64,000 nt of DNA from Ruminococcus sp. GTDB taxonomy: Bacteria > Bacillota > Clostridia > Oscillospirales > Acutalibacteraceae. The notes beneath the pieces are model-generated. The model was not told where the DNA came from. It did no database searches and saw only the letters and a program-made list of their open reading frames with translations. Every line of letters begins with the position of its first letter. The stretch's first letter is position 1. This document shows, piece by piece, positions 1-8,570 of the stretch. The stretch lies in contig JAFQDM010000033.1 of NCBI GenBank assembly GCA_017416065.1, forward strand, positions 1 to 64,000, written 5' to 3'. The translations under genes were made by a program, and so were the position numbers.

Positions 1-147
1 AGAAAAATTAAAACAAATGAAATGAACTAAAGCATTTTTGCCCGCAAAAACGCGCTCTATGTTGAAAACTATGTGGAAAACCCACACCGATACATTCACA
101 AATCCACCATACAAAATAGCTGACATATTATTGCGGATATATAACAC

Positions 148-190
148 AACGGACAGCTCCGTGCCTTACCTGACACTAAAGCCGTCCGTT
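148..190 (-). terminator. Possible terminator downstream of trxA
   Basis: A 7-bp inverted repeat (AACGGAC at 148-154, GTCCGTT at 184-190) with a 29-nt loop lies about 30 bases past the thioredoxin stop codon. The T-tract is weak on the minus strand and better on the plus strand, so the assignment is tentative. Bases 1-147 hold no gene that I can support. Confidence 0.4.
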
Positions 191-221
191 TTCATTTGCT
201 ATGTTATTTTATTGTATCCGT

Positions 222-530
222 TTACGCTTCCAGCATGGAGAGGATGTCCTCTTTGCCTCTCAGTCCAACTGCCGAAGCCACAGCCTTGCCGTCCTTCATC
301 ACCACAAGCATGGGGATGCTCACAACGGAGAAGCTCTGGGCAAGCTCCATCTCTTCGTCAACGTTCACCTTGCCCACAACGAACTGAGGATACTCCTGTG
401 CAATCTCGTGCAGTATGGGAGATATCATCTGGCAAGGGCCGCACCAATCTGCGTAAAAATCCAGAAGCACGGGCTTTGCGGTGTTTATAACATCTTTAAA
501 ATTGCTTTTGCCGACCTTTAATACTGACAT
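222..530 (-). CDS. trxA: Thioredoxin
   Basis: A 102-residue cytoplasmic thioredoxin that reduces protein disulfides. The active site WCGPC sits near residue 30 and the cis-proline loop reads SIPML near residue 73; length and order match canonical thioredoxin. I chose the ATG at 530 because the AGGAAG ribosome site is 6 bases away from it but touches the alternative ATG at 536. It is the second gene of a pair: the FTR catalytic subunit ends 18 bases upstream, so its electrons probably come from ferredoxin rather than only from an NADPH thioredoxin reductase, which is not in this window. Confidence 0.95.
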   Translation of the reverse strand: MSVLKVGKSNFKDVINTAKPVLLDFYADWCGPCQMISPILHEIAQEYPQFVVGKVNVDEEMELAQSFSVVSIPMLVVMKDGKAVASAVGLRGKEDILSMLEA

Positions 531-548
531 ATACATCTTCCTTTCATT

Positions 549-755
549 TTATCCTTTTGATTTATAGTAAAGCATACAGTGGCAATACCCCTCAAACTCC
601 GGGTCTGCTATCTGTGCTCTGAACTCCTCGCAAATACACTTGTATTCCTCTGTTCTGGGAAGTCTGCAGGGACAGTAACCGCCTTTTGCCTTAAGCCCTG
701 CCTTGACCCTCTCCACTATCTCCTTGTTTTCATTGAGTGTGATCTTTGGTTTCAT
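549..755 (-). CDS. Ferredoxin-thioredoxin reductase catalytic subunit
   Basis: A 68-residue protein with the complete cysteine pattern of the FTR catalytic (beta) chain: CPC at residues 28-30, CIC at 40-42 and CHC at 58-60, the last in the context GYCHCMLYY. In the plant/cyanobacterial family these cysteines bind a 4Fe-4S cluster and form the disulfide that reduces thioredoxin with electrons from ferredoxin. No variable (alpha) chain is nearby, as is usual outside phototrophs. The frame is open further upstream, but the GGAGG-type site 8-9 bases before ATG 755 sets the start. It is transcribed ahead of trxA, probably in one mRNA. Confidence 0.88.
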   Translation of the reverse strand: MKPKITLNENKEIVERVKAGLKAKGGYCPCRLPRTEEYKCICEEFRAQIADPEFEGYCHCMLYYKSKG

Positions 756-819
756 CCCTTTGTCTCCTTCCATATTTTTCTTTTGCGATTTTATTATATA
801 CCAAATATACCACAAAGTA

Positions 820-835
820 TGTTGAATTTTCAACA
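820..835. promoter_or_regulatory. Perfect 16-bp palindrome between divergent genes
   Basis: TGTTGAA-TT-TTCAACA is a perfect 7-bp inverted repeat with a 2-base centre. It lies in the 235-bp gap between the minus-strand FTR/trx pair and the plus-strand SPFH module. A TATAAT-like -10 for the FTR gene lies about 25 bases closer to that gene. Dyads of this size often bind dimeric repressors. No regulator is identified, so an operator role is inference. Confidence 0.35.
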
Positions 836-990
836 ATAATCCTCCTGAAGAGAAATAAGTATAATTATTTTTATAAAATTGTGGATTTTGGGGCTTAGGT
901 AGTGTATAATTTTGTATGGTAAAGCAGTACCCACTTGCTTTGCCGCACCAAAATATTAATAATTTTGTTTGCTGAAAGGAGCAGATAATT

Positions 991-2331
991 ATGGGACTTA
1001 TTAAAGCAGGCATAGGTGCTTTAGGCGGCACCCTTGCAGACCAGTGGAAGGAATTCTTCTACTGCGATTCACTTGACACGGATACATTGGTTGTAAAGGG
1101 TCAGAAGCGCACCTCAGGTCGCTCCTCCAACACCAAGGGCTCAGATAACATTATCAGTAACGGCTCAGGCATTGCAGTTGCAGACGGTCAGTGTATGATC
1201 ATCGTTGAGCAGGGCCAGGTTGTAGAGGTTTGCGCAGAGCCCGGTGAGTTTACATACGATACCTCCACAGAGCCCTCCATCTTCTCAGGCAAGCTTGGCA
1301 AAAGCATTCTTGAGACCTTCAAGACCGTGGGCAAGCGTTTTACCTACGGCGGAGACACAGGCAAGGACCAGAGAGTTTACTACTTCAACACCAAGGAGAT
1401 CATGGACAACAAGTTCGGCACTCCCAACCCCATCCCCTTCCGTGTGGTAGACTCCAAGATATATCTTGATATGGATGTTTCCATCCGTTGCTCAGGTATT
1501 TATTCCTACACCATCGCAGACCCTCTGCTGTTCTACACAAAGGTCTGCGGAAACATTGAGCACGCATACACAAGAGATCAGATAGACACTCAGCTCAAAA
1601 CAGAGTTCATAAGCGCTCTGGCACCTGCATTCGGCAAGCTTTCAGATATGGAGCTTCGTCCCAATCAGCTTGCAAATCATAACGAAGATATTTGCAACGC
1701 CATGAATGATTCCCTCTCCAAGAAATGGGGAGAGCTCAGAGGCCTCAAGGTTGTGTCCGTGGCTCTTAACCCCGTCACCCTCACTCCTGAGGATGCAGAG
1801 ATGCTAAAGCAGGCACAGTACACCGCAAGACTTCAGAATCCCGGCCTTGCAGGCGCAGAGCTTGTAGGCGCTCAGGCAGACGCAATGCGTGCCGCAGCCT
1901 CAAACGAAGGCGGAGCTATGAACGGCTTCATCGGTATGGGTATGGCAATGAACGCAGGCGGCGGTATGAACGCTCAGAACTTCTTCCAGATGAATCAGCA
2001 GCAGCAAGCTCAACAGCAGGCTCAGCAGGCAGCACAGGCTCAGCAGGCTCCTGCTCAAAGCGGCTGGAAGTGCGCTTGCGGCGCAACAGTTCAGGGCAAA
2101 TTCTGCACAGAGTGCGGTCAGAAAAAGCCCGAGGCACAGCAGGGCTGGACCTGCGCTTGCGGCGCAGTAAACCAGGGCAAGTTCTGCTCTGAGTGCGGTC
2201 AGAAGAAGCCTGCAAGCGCACCCCTTTACAAGTGCGACAAATGCGGCTGGACTCCCGAAGACCCCCACAATCCTCCCAAGTTCTGCCCTGAGTGCGGAGA
2301 CGTGTTTGACGACTCAGACATTACAAACTGA
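991..2331 (+). CDS. SPFH-domain protein with C-terminal zinc ribbons (YdjI-like)
   Basis: A 446-residue cytoplasmic protein. Residues about 1-290 form an SPFH/band-7-like domain of the type labelled 'virion core protein' in databases. A Gln/Ala-rich linker (about 330-355) follows, then three short zinc ribbons: two near-identical CACG-x8-CxxC repeats and a final CDKC-x15-CPEC. There is no signal peptide or membrane segment. It resembles B. subtilis YdjI, which is recruited to the membrane by YdjG/YdjH and works with PspA in the envelope-stress response. The next two genes are YdjG- and YdjH-like, supporting the call. PspA itself is absent from the window. A GAAAGGAGC ribosome site lies just before the ATG. 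Confidence 0.85.
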   Translation: MGLIKAGIGALGGTLADQWKEFFYCDSLDTDTLVVKGQKRTSGRSSNTKGSDNIISNGSGIAVADGQCMIIVEQGQVVEVCAEPGEFTYDTSTEPSIFSGKLGKSILETFKTVGKRFTYGGDTGKDQRVYYFNTKEIMDNKFGTPNPIPFRVVDSKIYLDMDVSIRCSGIYSYTIADPLLFYTKVCGNIEHAYTRDQIDTQLKTEFISALAPAFGKLSDMELRPNQLANHNEDICNAMNDSLSKKWGELRGLKVVSVALNPVTLTPEDAEMLKQAQYTARLQNPGLAGAELVGAQADAMRAAASNEGGAMNGFIGMGMAMNAGGGMNAQNFFQMNQQQQAQQQAQQAAQAQQAPAQSGWKCACGATVQGKFCTECGQKKPEAQQGWTCACGAVNQGKFCSECGQKKPASAPLYKCDKCGWTPEDPHNPPKFCPECGDVFDDSDITN

Positions 2332-2362
2332 TCCGACCATTAGTTCTCAAGGAGAAATATAA

Positions 2363-3469
2363 ATGGCAGTATTACAAGAATATAAATGCCCCTGCTGCGG
2401 CGGTGCCATAGAATTTTCCAGCAGTATTCAGAAGATGAAGTGCCCCTATTGCGACTCTGAGTTTGAGATGGAGGCTCTGCAGGAATTTGACCGGGTACTC
2501 GGCGAAGAAGCAGAGAAATCCGACCAAATGGAGTGGGAAACTGAGCCCGGCACCGGCTGGCAGGAGGAGGAAGCAGAGCACCTGCGCGTTTACGTGTGCA
2601 AGTCCTGCGGCGGAGAGATAGTAGGCGACGAGACCCTGTCTGCTACCGCCTGCCCATACTGCAACAACCCGGTAATTATGATGGGGCAGTTCAAGGGTGA
2701 CCTGAAGCCTGACTTTGTGATTCCCTTCAAGCTGGATAAAAACGCCGCCAAAGAGGGACTTAAAAAGCATATGAAGGGCAAGATCCTGCTGCCCAAGTCC
2801 TTTAAGGACGAAAACAGGATAAACGAGATAAAGGGCATTTACGTTCCCTTCTGGCTCTTTGATGCAGACGCAGATGCTCATATTCGCTACAAAGCCACCC
2901 GCACACAGTTCTGGAGCGACGCAAACTACAACTACACCAGAACCAGCTTTTACTCCGTACTGCGGGCTGGCACCATAGGCTTTGAGAAGGTGCCCGTTGA
3001 CGGCTCCTCCAAAATGGCAGACGACCTGATGGAGTCCATTGAGCCCTACAACTTCTCGGATGCGGTGGATTTTCAGACTGCATACCTTGCAGGTTACCTT
3101 GCAGACAGGTACGACGTATCTGCGCAGGAGAGCATCTCACGTGCAAACGAGAGGATCAAAAAAAGCACAGAGGAAGCCTTTGCTTCTACCGTGCAGGGCT
3201 ATGCAACGGTGCGCACTGAGCACTCCTCCATCGCTCTACAAAACGGAAAGGCCAAATACGCACTCTACCCCGTGTGGCTTCTTAACTCCACGTACAAGGG
3301 TCAGAAATATACCTTTGCAATGAACGGCCAGACAGGCAAGTTCGTAGGCGACCTGCCCATGGACAAAGGCGCATTCTGGAGATGGTGGGGACTTATAGCC
3401 TCCATAGGCACGGCACTTTGCCTGCTCATACTCTTCCTCTACAATAACTGGGGAGGGCTGTTCGGATGA
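2363..3469 (+). CDS. Zinc-ribbon membrane protein (YdjG-like)
   Basis: A 368-residue protein starting with a TFIIB-type zinc ribbon (CPCC at residues 9-12, CPYC at 27-30) and a second ribbon at about 78-100 (CKSC, CPYC). A central domain follows, with one hydrophobic segment near the C-terminus (about 338-360, IASIGTALCLLILFLY). This is the YdjG layout: a tail-anchored membrane platform with cytoplasmic zinc ribbons. The stop codon overlaps the next start (ATGA at 3466-3469), indicating translational coupling to the TPM protein. The zinc ribbons probably mediate protein contacts rather than DNA binding; that is inference. Confidence 0.82.
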   Translation: MAVLQEYKCPCCGGAIEFSSSIQKMKCPYCDSEFEMEALQEFDRVLGEEAEKSDQMEWETEPGTGWQEEEAEHLRVYVCKSCGGEIVGDETLSATACPYCNNPVIMMGQFKGDLKPDFVIPFKLDKNAAKEGLKKHMKGKILLPKSFKDENRINEIKGIYVPFWLFDADADAHIRYKATRTQFWSDANYNYTRTSFYSVLRAGTIGFEKVPVDGSSKMADDLMESIEPYNFSDAVDFQTAYLAGYLADRYDVSAQESISRANERIKKSTEEAFASTVQGYATVRTEHSSIALQNGKAKYALYPVWLLNSTYKGQKYTFAMNGQTGKFVGDLPMDKGAFWRWWGLIASIGTALCLLILFLYNNWGGLFG

Positions 3470-4224
3470 TAAAACGCATTTCTTTGATCTTAATTTCCCT
3501 TTTGCTGATTACATTTGCAGCTGTCCCTGCCCTTGCAACCTCATATATGGACGGACCAAAGGTTCTGGACGATGCAGACCTGCTCACGTCAGGAGAGCAG
3601 GCCGAGCTCAAGCAAAGGCTTGACCAAATGAGCGAAAAATACGAATGTGACGTGGTAGCGGTAACCGTGCCAACTCTGGAGGATATGAACTCTGAGGAAT
3701 ACTCAGATTACCTCTTCAACATTATGAACTACGGCATGTGGAATGATGGCAAATGCATTATGCTCCTTGTTTGTATGGAATACCGCGACTGGGCGCTGAC
3801 TCCCTACGGTGATGCAAGCAAGTACTTCCCCCTCTCCGTGCAGGATGAGATGATAGATAATTTTAAGCCTTATCTGTCCCAGGGAGACATCTACTCAGCC
3901 TTCTGTGCCTTTGCAGACGATTGCGAGCACGCCTTTGAAGACTACGGCAGGATTCAGCTCAAGCCCCTGTGGATAGTTGCCGCTTTGACGGTGGGCGTAG
4001 TCATAGCCTTCATTGCGGTGCTTATTATGAAATCTCAGCTTAAGTCCGTGCGCTTTCAGCCCGGCGCAAACAGCTACCTGAGAAGCGGCAGTATGAACGT
4101 GACCCAGCGCAGAGACATCTTCCTTTACTCCACGGTGACCCGCACCCCAAAGCCCAAGAACAATTCTTCGGGCGGAGGTTTTGGCGGCAGCTCTGCAGGT
4201 CCTCGCTCCAGCGGCAAGTTCTGA
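3466..4224 (+). CDS. TPM-domain membrane protein (YdjH-like)
   Basis: A 252-residue secreted/membrane protein. It has a signal peptide at 1-25, a TPM domain at about 30-165 that begins with the usual VLDDADLLT motif, one transmembrane helix at about 168-190, and a cytoplasmic tail ending in a Gly/Ser-rich GGGFGGSS segment typical of the family. It overlaps the YdjG-like gene by 4 bases and is the last gene of the three-gene module. In B. subtilis, YdjG and YdjH are needed to place YdjI and PspA at the membrane under envelope stress. Confidence 0.82.
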   Translation: MIKRISLILISLLLITFAAVPALATSYMDGPKVLDDADLLTSGEQAELKQRLDQMSEKYECDVVAVTVPTLEDMNSEEYSDYLFNIMNYGMWNDGKCIMLLVCMEYRDWALTPYGDASKYFPLSVQDEMIDNFKPYLSQGDIYSAFCAFADDCEHAFEDYGRIQLKPLWIVAALTVGVVIAFIAVLIMKSQLKSVRFQPGANSYLRSGSMNVTQRRDIFLYSTVTRTPKPKNNSSGGGFGGSSAGPRSSGKF

Positions 4225-4260
4225 GCGTTAAGGTTATTAATTCTATATCAAAAGCTAAAG

Positions 4261-4293
4261 TACGGTATACATTCAATGTATGCCGTATTTTTC
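4261..4293 (+). terminator. Rho-independent terminator of the SPFH-TPM module
   Basis: A 12-bp stem (TACGGTATACAT / ATGTATGCCGTA, one G-T pair) with a 3-base loop is followed by TTTTTCTG on the plus strand. It lies 37 bases after the TPM stop and before the next gene's own TATAAT (4332-4337). Confidence 0.85.
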
Positions 4294-4394
4294 TGTGTTT
4301 TTCTCTTGTGAATTCTGATTTTATATGGTAGTATAATATTTGTAAGATATCCCCTTAACGGGGCAATTCCTTTACACAAAAAGGAGGAAACTAT

Positions 4395-6617
4395 ATGAAA
4401 AAGACCGGCAAATTACTGTCCCTGCTCCTTGCAGTGCTGATGCTTGCATCCGTAATGCTTGCAGGAGCTACCGGTGCCTCTGCCGCTTTGGCGGAGATCA
4501 CCTACGAGTTTGCAAACACCACGGCAGGCTACGCACAGGGTACTGTCACCCTGACCCCGTCTGCTGACAACCAGGGCACCTACACACTTTACTGGGCAGA
4601 CGACTCCGCAGTGCTCCCCGGCATCAGAGAGCTTGCAACCCTTGATGCAAGCTCCCCCGTTACATTTGAGATGCCCGAGTACACCGCCATCCCTGCAGAC
4701 GCCACAAAGCTTGTGGCCTTTAAAGCAGAGCACACAGAGGCAGAGCTTAACGTTGCAAATGCAGATGCGGTATTTGAGCTTCCTGCCTCCAAGCAGCTTG
4801 ACTTTTCATCTGCTGACGTACTCTACACCTTCGGCTCCATCAGCGACCCTCAGCTTGCCAACGACTCCCACGGCTCCAACTCCTACCCCTACGACGAGGA
4901 ACACCTGAAGGCGGCTTTTGAGACCCTTTACAAAAGAGACGTAGATTTCACCGTGCTCTCAGGCGATGTGGTAAACGACCAAAACGGCAACCAGACCTAT
5001 GCCGCAGAGTACGAAGCCTATCTGCAGATTCTTGCGGACTCCCACTATACAAAGCCCATCTACGAGGCCAACGGCAATCACGACGTGGGCACAAAGTGGA
5101 ACAAAAACGGCGATTATTACAACGACAACACACCCTTCATAATCGCAACGGGTCTTGACTCAAACCTTGAGACCATCAAGAAGGGACTCCCTTACTTTGA
5201 GATCACAGAGCCTACCACAGGCGACCATTTTATCTTTATGGCCCTGGAGGGCGGATTCTACACCAACAAGGGCACTCAGTTCTCAACAGCTCAGCTTGAC
5301 TGGCTGGAGAGCCTCCTCAAAAAGTACCACGGCGACGGCAAGAACATATTCATCATTGAGCATGCAAACATCACAGCCTGGGGCTCAGGCGACAAGCTCA
5401 CAAAGCCCTACTACTACGACCTTGCTCTTGAGAAATCCAATCCTGACGTTACCCGTTTTGTAGAGCTTATGGAGACCTACAAGGAATGCGTCATCATCAC
5501 GGGTCACACCCATCTGGAGCTCTCTGCCCAGTACAACTACTCAGACAACGCAGGCACCTCTGCGGTTATGATGCACAACAGCGCCATAGGCGGTGTGCGC
5601 AGACTTATAGACGGAAAGGTTGACCGCACGGCGGTGAAGGGTCTCTCCGAGGGATACATTGTAGAGGTTTACGAGGACTGCATCCTCTTTAACGGCATCA
5701 ATATGTATTACAATGAAATAATGCCCCAATGCTCCTACATCATCCCCATGGGCACCTCTCTGAGCGAGCCCTCCACAGAGCCTGACACCACCCCCGCTAC
5801 AGAGAACACAGAGCCTACGGAAACAACCACACAAGCTCCCACAGAAACCACAGCAGAGCCCTCAGAGCCTGCTTCCACACAGGCTTCAACTCCTGAAGAC
5901 AACTACCTCTACGGCGACACAGACTTAAGCGGTACGGTTAACGTTAAGGATGCCACAGCCGTGCAAAAACACACCGCATCCCTCATCAACCTTGAGGGCG
6001 ATGCCCTGGTGCAGGCAGACGTTAACGCAGACGGCACGGTTAACGTTAAGGATGCAACCGCAATCCAGAAGTACGTTGCAGGGCTGCTTGTCACCTTCCC
6101 TGCAGAGAAAAGCACAGACACAGCACAGGTAAACGTTCCCCCTCAGGAGCTTGAAGACGTAATGAAGCTTCTTGATGACTGCTATATGCTCAGCTCCTAT
6201 AACCAGTACCAGGCCCTCAAGGATGAGTTCTTCCTCAGGCAGGATTACGATGCCCTCAAGGCATACGGAGAAGAGCTTGCAAAGCTTGCAGGAGAGATCC
6301 GGAATCTTAAACCTCAGACCCGGGAGATAAACATCTACTTCTCAAACAACCGCAACTGGAGCGACGTTTACGCTTACGTTTGGGGTGAGGGCGGAAGCGC
6401 CCCTGCCTCCTGGCCCGGCACAAAGATGACCAAAGCAGGCACAAACTCCATGGGTGAGGATATCTACACCATCAAGGTTGACTGCAGTAAATATCAGAAC
6501 ATCATCTTCACCAACAACTCAGAGCAGTCCAAAGACACCGTGATCGTGCAAAAAGACAACACAGGATACTATCTCAACGACGATATGACCTGTGGCACCT
6601 ACGATTACAAGGGATAA
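4395..6617 (+). CDS. Secreted metallophosphoesterase with dockerin repeats and a starch-binding-like module
   Basis: A 740-residue exported protein. A signal peptide (1-30) is followed by a calcineurin-like phosphoesterase domain at about 140-400 with SDPQ, GDVVN, GNHD, a lone active-site His (IEHAN) and GHTH. The first motif has Gln where the classic motif has His. A Thr/Glu/Pro linker (about 455-500) leads to a paired dockerin-type calcium repeat (about 505-565; DTDLSGTVNVKDA and DVNADGTVNVKDA). The last 95 residues (FSNNRNWSDVYAYVWG, ASWPGTKM) look like a CBM26-type starch-binding module. The substrate is unknown; the CBM suggests the enzyme is held on starch or a similar glucan. Confidence 0.85.
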   Translation: MKKTGKLLSLLLAVLMLASVMLAGATGASAALAEITYEFANTTAGYAQGTVTLTPSADNQGTYTLYWADDSAVLPGIRELATLDASSPVTFEMPEYTAIPADATKLVAFKAEHTEAELNVANADAVFELPASKQLDFSSADVLYTFGSISDPQLANDSHGSNSYPYDEEHLKAAFETLYKRDVDFTVLSGDVVNDQNGNQTYAAEYEAYLQILADSHYTKPIYEANGNHDVGTKWNKNGDYYNDNTPFIIATGLDSNLETIKKGLPYFEITEPTTGDHFIFMALEGGFYTNKGTQFSTAQLDWLESLLKKYHGDGKNIFIIEHANITAWGSGDKLTKPYYYDLALEKSNPDVTRFVELMETYKECVIITGHTHLELSAQYNYSDNAGTSAVMMHNSAIGGVRRLIDGKVDRTAVKGLSEGYIVEVYEDCILFNGINMYYNEIMPQCSYIIPMGTSLSEPSTEPDTTPATENTEPTETTTQAPTETTAEPSEPASTQASTPEDNYLYGDTDLSGTVNVKDATAVQKHTASLINLEGDALVQADVNADGTVNVKDATAIQKYVAGLLVTFPAEKSTDTAQVNVPPQELEDVMKLLDDCYMLSSYNQYQALKDEFFLRQDYDALKAYGEELAKLAGEIRNLKPQTREINIYFSNNRNWSDVYAYVWGEGGSAPASWPGTKMTKAGTNSMGEDIYTIKVDCSKYQNIIFTNNSEQSKDTVIVQKDNTGYYLNDDMTCGTYDYKG

Positions 6618-6634
6618 TATTCAAATATAAACAT

Positions 6635-6678
6635 AACCCCGAAGAAAGGTTAAAGGTCCTTCTTCGGGGTTGTTCTTT
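6635..6678 (+). terminator. Strong Rho-independent terminator
   Basis: A perfect 12-bp stem (AACCCCGAAGAA at 6635-6646, TTCTTCGGGGTT at 6660-6671) is followed by GTTCTTTT. It lies between the convergent phosphoesterase and GNAT genes and serves mainly the plus strand. Confidence 0.9.
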
Positions 6679-6693
6679 TGCAAATATTCTGTT

Positions 6694-7167
6694 TTAGTCA
6701 AGGATCTTTTCCATACCGATTTTTTGTACCGAAAGTCCCATTTTCTCGTAGAATTTAAGTGCCGACTCATTCTTTGCCCAGACGTTTAAGGTCACGTTGT
6801 AGCAACCGATCTCCTTGGCAAATTTGAGCGCAAACTCATACATCTCTTTGCCTATGTGCTGACCTCTGGCACTCTCGTCTATGCACAGGTCGTCTATGTA
6901 AAGGGTCTTTGCATCCACAAGGGAGCTGTGATCCTCCACCTGATTTATAACGCAGAAGCAGTGCCCAAGCACTCTGCCCTCATCACTCACCGCCACAAAA
7001 AGCGGTGTGCCGTCATCCTTGATGATAGCCTCCAGCTCCTCGTCACGGTACTTCTTACCCTGCGCTTTGAAGATGTCGGGTCTGTCCACGTGGTGCACGT
7101 ACAGCACCTGTCGCAGAAGGCTGTTGATGCCCTCCATATCTTCCACTCTTGCTCTTCTTATGATCAT
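6694..7167 (-). CDS. GNAT family N-acetyltransferase
   Basis: A 157-residue single-domain acetyltransferase. The acetyl-CoA binding motif A reads ARGQHIGKEM (about residues 110-119), preceded by the beta4 strand LYIDDLCID and followed by LNVWAKNESALKFYEKMG, the usual C-terminal signature. It transfers an acetyl group from acetyl-CoA to an amine; the substrate cannot be told from sequence. It is monocistronic, with an AGGTG site before ATG 7167. Confidence 0.85.
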   Translation of the reverse strand: MIIRRARVEDMEGINSLLRQVLYVHHVDRPDIFKAQGKKYRDEELEAIIKDDGTPLFVAVSDEGRVLGHCFCVINQVEDHSSLVDAKTLYIDDLCIDESARGQHIGKEMYEFALKFAKEIGCYNVTLNVWAKNESALKFYEKMGLSVQKIGMEKILD

Positions 7168-7237
7168 ATCAGTTCACCTCTTATTTGTATAAATACATTA
7201 TACTCCCATCCCTTGGACAAAACAAGAGGATGCCCTG

Positions 7238-7999
7238 TCATTCTGCCGCTTTCTGCCGTTTACGGTTAACTGCAATTACAACCGTAACTGCTATTACAAT
7301 AAGCAGACTGATGATCTGAGATGTGGATAATGCAAGAAAAGAGCCTCTCTCTTTATCTCCCCTGAAATATTCCAGAACAAACCTTGTTACCGCATAAGTA
7401 TACAGATAAACTGCCGAACACATTCCTGCTCTGTGGGTTTTAAAATATAATACAATCAGCAGAGCAAACATCACCAAAAGCAGCGCAGACTCCAGAAGCT
7501 GAACCGGAAACAAAGGAACTCCCACAGGCGTGCCGTAATTGAGCACCTCATCCGAGTAGGTTACACTAAACGGGCCGTGGTACTCCATACCGTAACAGCA
7601 CCCGCCAAGGTAACAGCCTACTCTGCCGCAGGCGTGTCCCAAGGGAAGCACCACCGCATATATATCCATCACGACCGATGACTTAATCTTAAATATCTTG
7701 CTGTAGATCGTAAGGCCTATGAATCCGCCTATAAGGCCACCGTAAAAAACAAAGCCTCCCTGCAACACTTCAAAAAAAGAAAGCTTCAGCGCAAGGATAG
7801 TTTTGAGCGAGACCGTAATAAACATAAGCTTTGATCCGATAATTCCGCCAAACAGTGCAAAAACTGCAGAGCAAGCTAAATCAAAATGATCCATTTTTGC
7901 ACGTTTAAGTAAAAAGCATGCGACAATGCCTGCAAGAACGATTCCCAAAAGCCAGCACACTCCATACAGCGGAATCTCCCTGCCAAAAAAGTTGATCAT
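7238..7999 (-). CDS. Prolipoprotein diacylglyceryl transferase family protein
   Basis: A 253-residue integral membrane protein with about seven hydrophobic segments. It carries the Lgt-family core HACGRVGCYLGGCCYG (about residues 129-144) and the later EYFRGDKERG. In canonical Lgt, a conserved Arg in an RxGNFxNxE loop binds phosphatidylglycerol. Here the loop has the cysteine-rich GRxGCxxGGCCYG form found in a divergent subgroup, so whether it is the housekeeping enzyme (lgt) or a paralogue is uncertain. No lipoprotein gene adjoins it. Confidence 0.75.
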   Translation of the reverse strand: MINFFGREIPLYGVCWLLGIVLAGIVACFLLKRAKMDHFDLACSAVFALFGGIIGSKLMFITVSLKTILALKLSFFEVLQGGFVFYGGLIGGFIGLTIYSKIFKIKSSVVMDIYAVVLPLGHACGRVGCYLGGCCYGMEYHGPFSVTYSDEVLNYGTPVGVPLFPVQLLESALLLVMFALLIVLYFKTHRAGMCSAVYLYTYAVTRFVLEYFRGDKERGSFLALSTSQIISLLIVIAVTVVIAVNRKRQKAAE

Positions 8000-8048
8000 A
8001 AAGCAACCTCATTCCGTCATAAATCTATAAAATATCAATCAAACAAAT

Positions 8049-8078
8049 AGCCCGGTACTGAAAAACCAGTATCGGGCT
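8049..8078 (-). terminator. Terminator downstream of the DUF4190-like gene
   Basis: A 12-bp stem with one G-T pair (AGCCCGGTACTG / CAGTATCGGGCT) and a 6-base loop. T-rich sequence follows it on the minus strand, and GTTTTGTCT on the plus strand. Confidence 0.75.
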
Positions 8079-8098
8079 GTTTTGTCTAAACTACATAA

Positions 8099-8434
8099 TT
8101 AGTTAAGAGAATTGAGTGCATTGCTGAGATCGTTGAGTGCATCGCCGTATGCGTTTGAAGCATCGTTTACAGCCTTTGCAACACAAAGCACACAGATACC
8201 GCAAGTAAAGAAGAAAATTGCTGTGATAACTGTTGCAATAATGCCAAGAACAAGACCTGCTGTTGCAATACCGGCAGGCTCACCTGCTGCCTTAAGCTGC
8301 TTTCCACCGATTATAGAAAGAACAAGACCAACTATTGCTGCGGGCAGAGCAATGATGGAAAACCATCCGCCGAAAAAGCTGAGAACGATAGATACGATGC
8401 CAAGCACCAGACCTGCTATTGCCTTTCCTTTCAT
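8099..8434 (-). CDS. Small DUF4190-type membrane protein
   Basis: A 111-residue protein with two to three transmembrane helices (about 5-43 and 57-88) and paired Gly-rich AGLVLGI motifs (residues 7-13 and 60-66), the mark of the DUF4190 family. It ends in an Asn/Ala/Leu-rich tail (ALNDLSNALNSLN). Function is unknown. It stands alone between two terminators, with AAAGGAG ahead of its start. Confidence 0.75.
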   Translation of the reverse strand: MKGKAIAGLVLGIVSIVLSFFGGWFSIIALPAAIVGLVLSIIGGKQLKAAGEPAGIATAGLVLGIIATVITAIFFFTCGICVLCVAKAVNDASNAYGDALNDLSNALNSLN

Positions 8435-8527
8435 TATGTATTCCTCCTTCCCCTTTTATATGCAGATATTATAACAAATTTTGACAAAAAAGTCAATAAC
8501 TATTCACAATTAATTCATAAATATAAA

Positions 8528-8565
8528 AGCAGAGATCCTGCAAAATATTATGCAAGACCTCTGCT
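8528..8565 (-). terminator. Terminator for the minus-strand gene at 8571
   Basis: A 7-bp stem (AGCAGAG / CTCTGCT) with a long loop is followed on the minus strand by TTTTATATTT, 6 bases after the stop codon. Confidence 0.65.
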
Positions 8566-8570
8566 CTTTA

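Noticed and set aside
50-110. TGTTGAAAA and TGTGGAAAA motifs resembling DnaA boxes, suggesting an origin
   Set aside because: Only two imperfect boxes, no perfect TTATCCACA cluster, no A/T-rich unwinding region and no dnaA/dnaN nearby.
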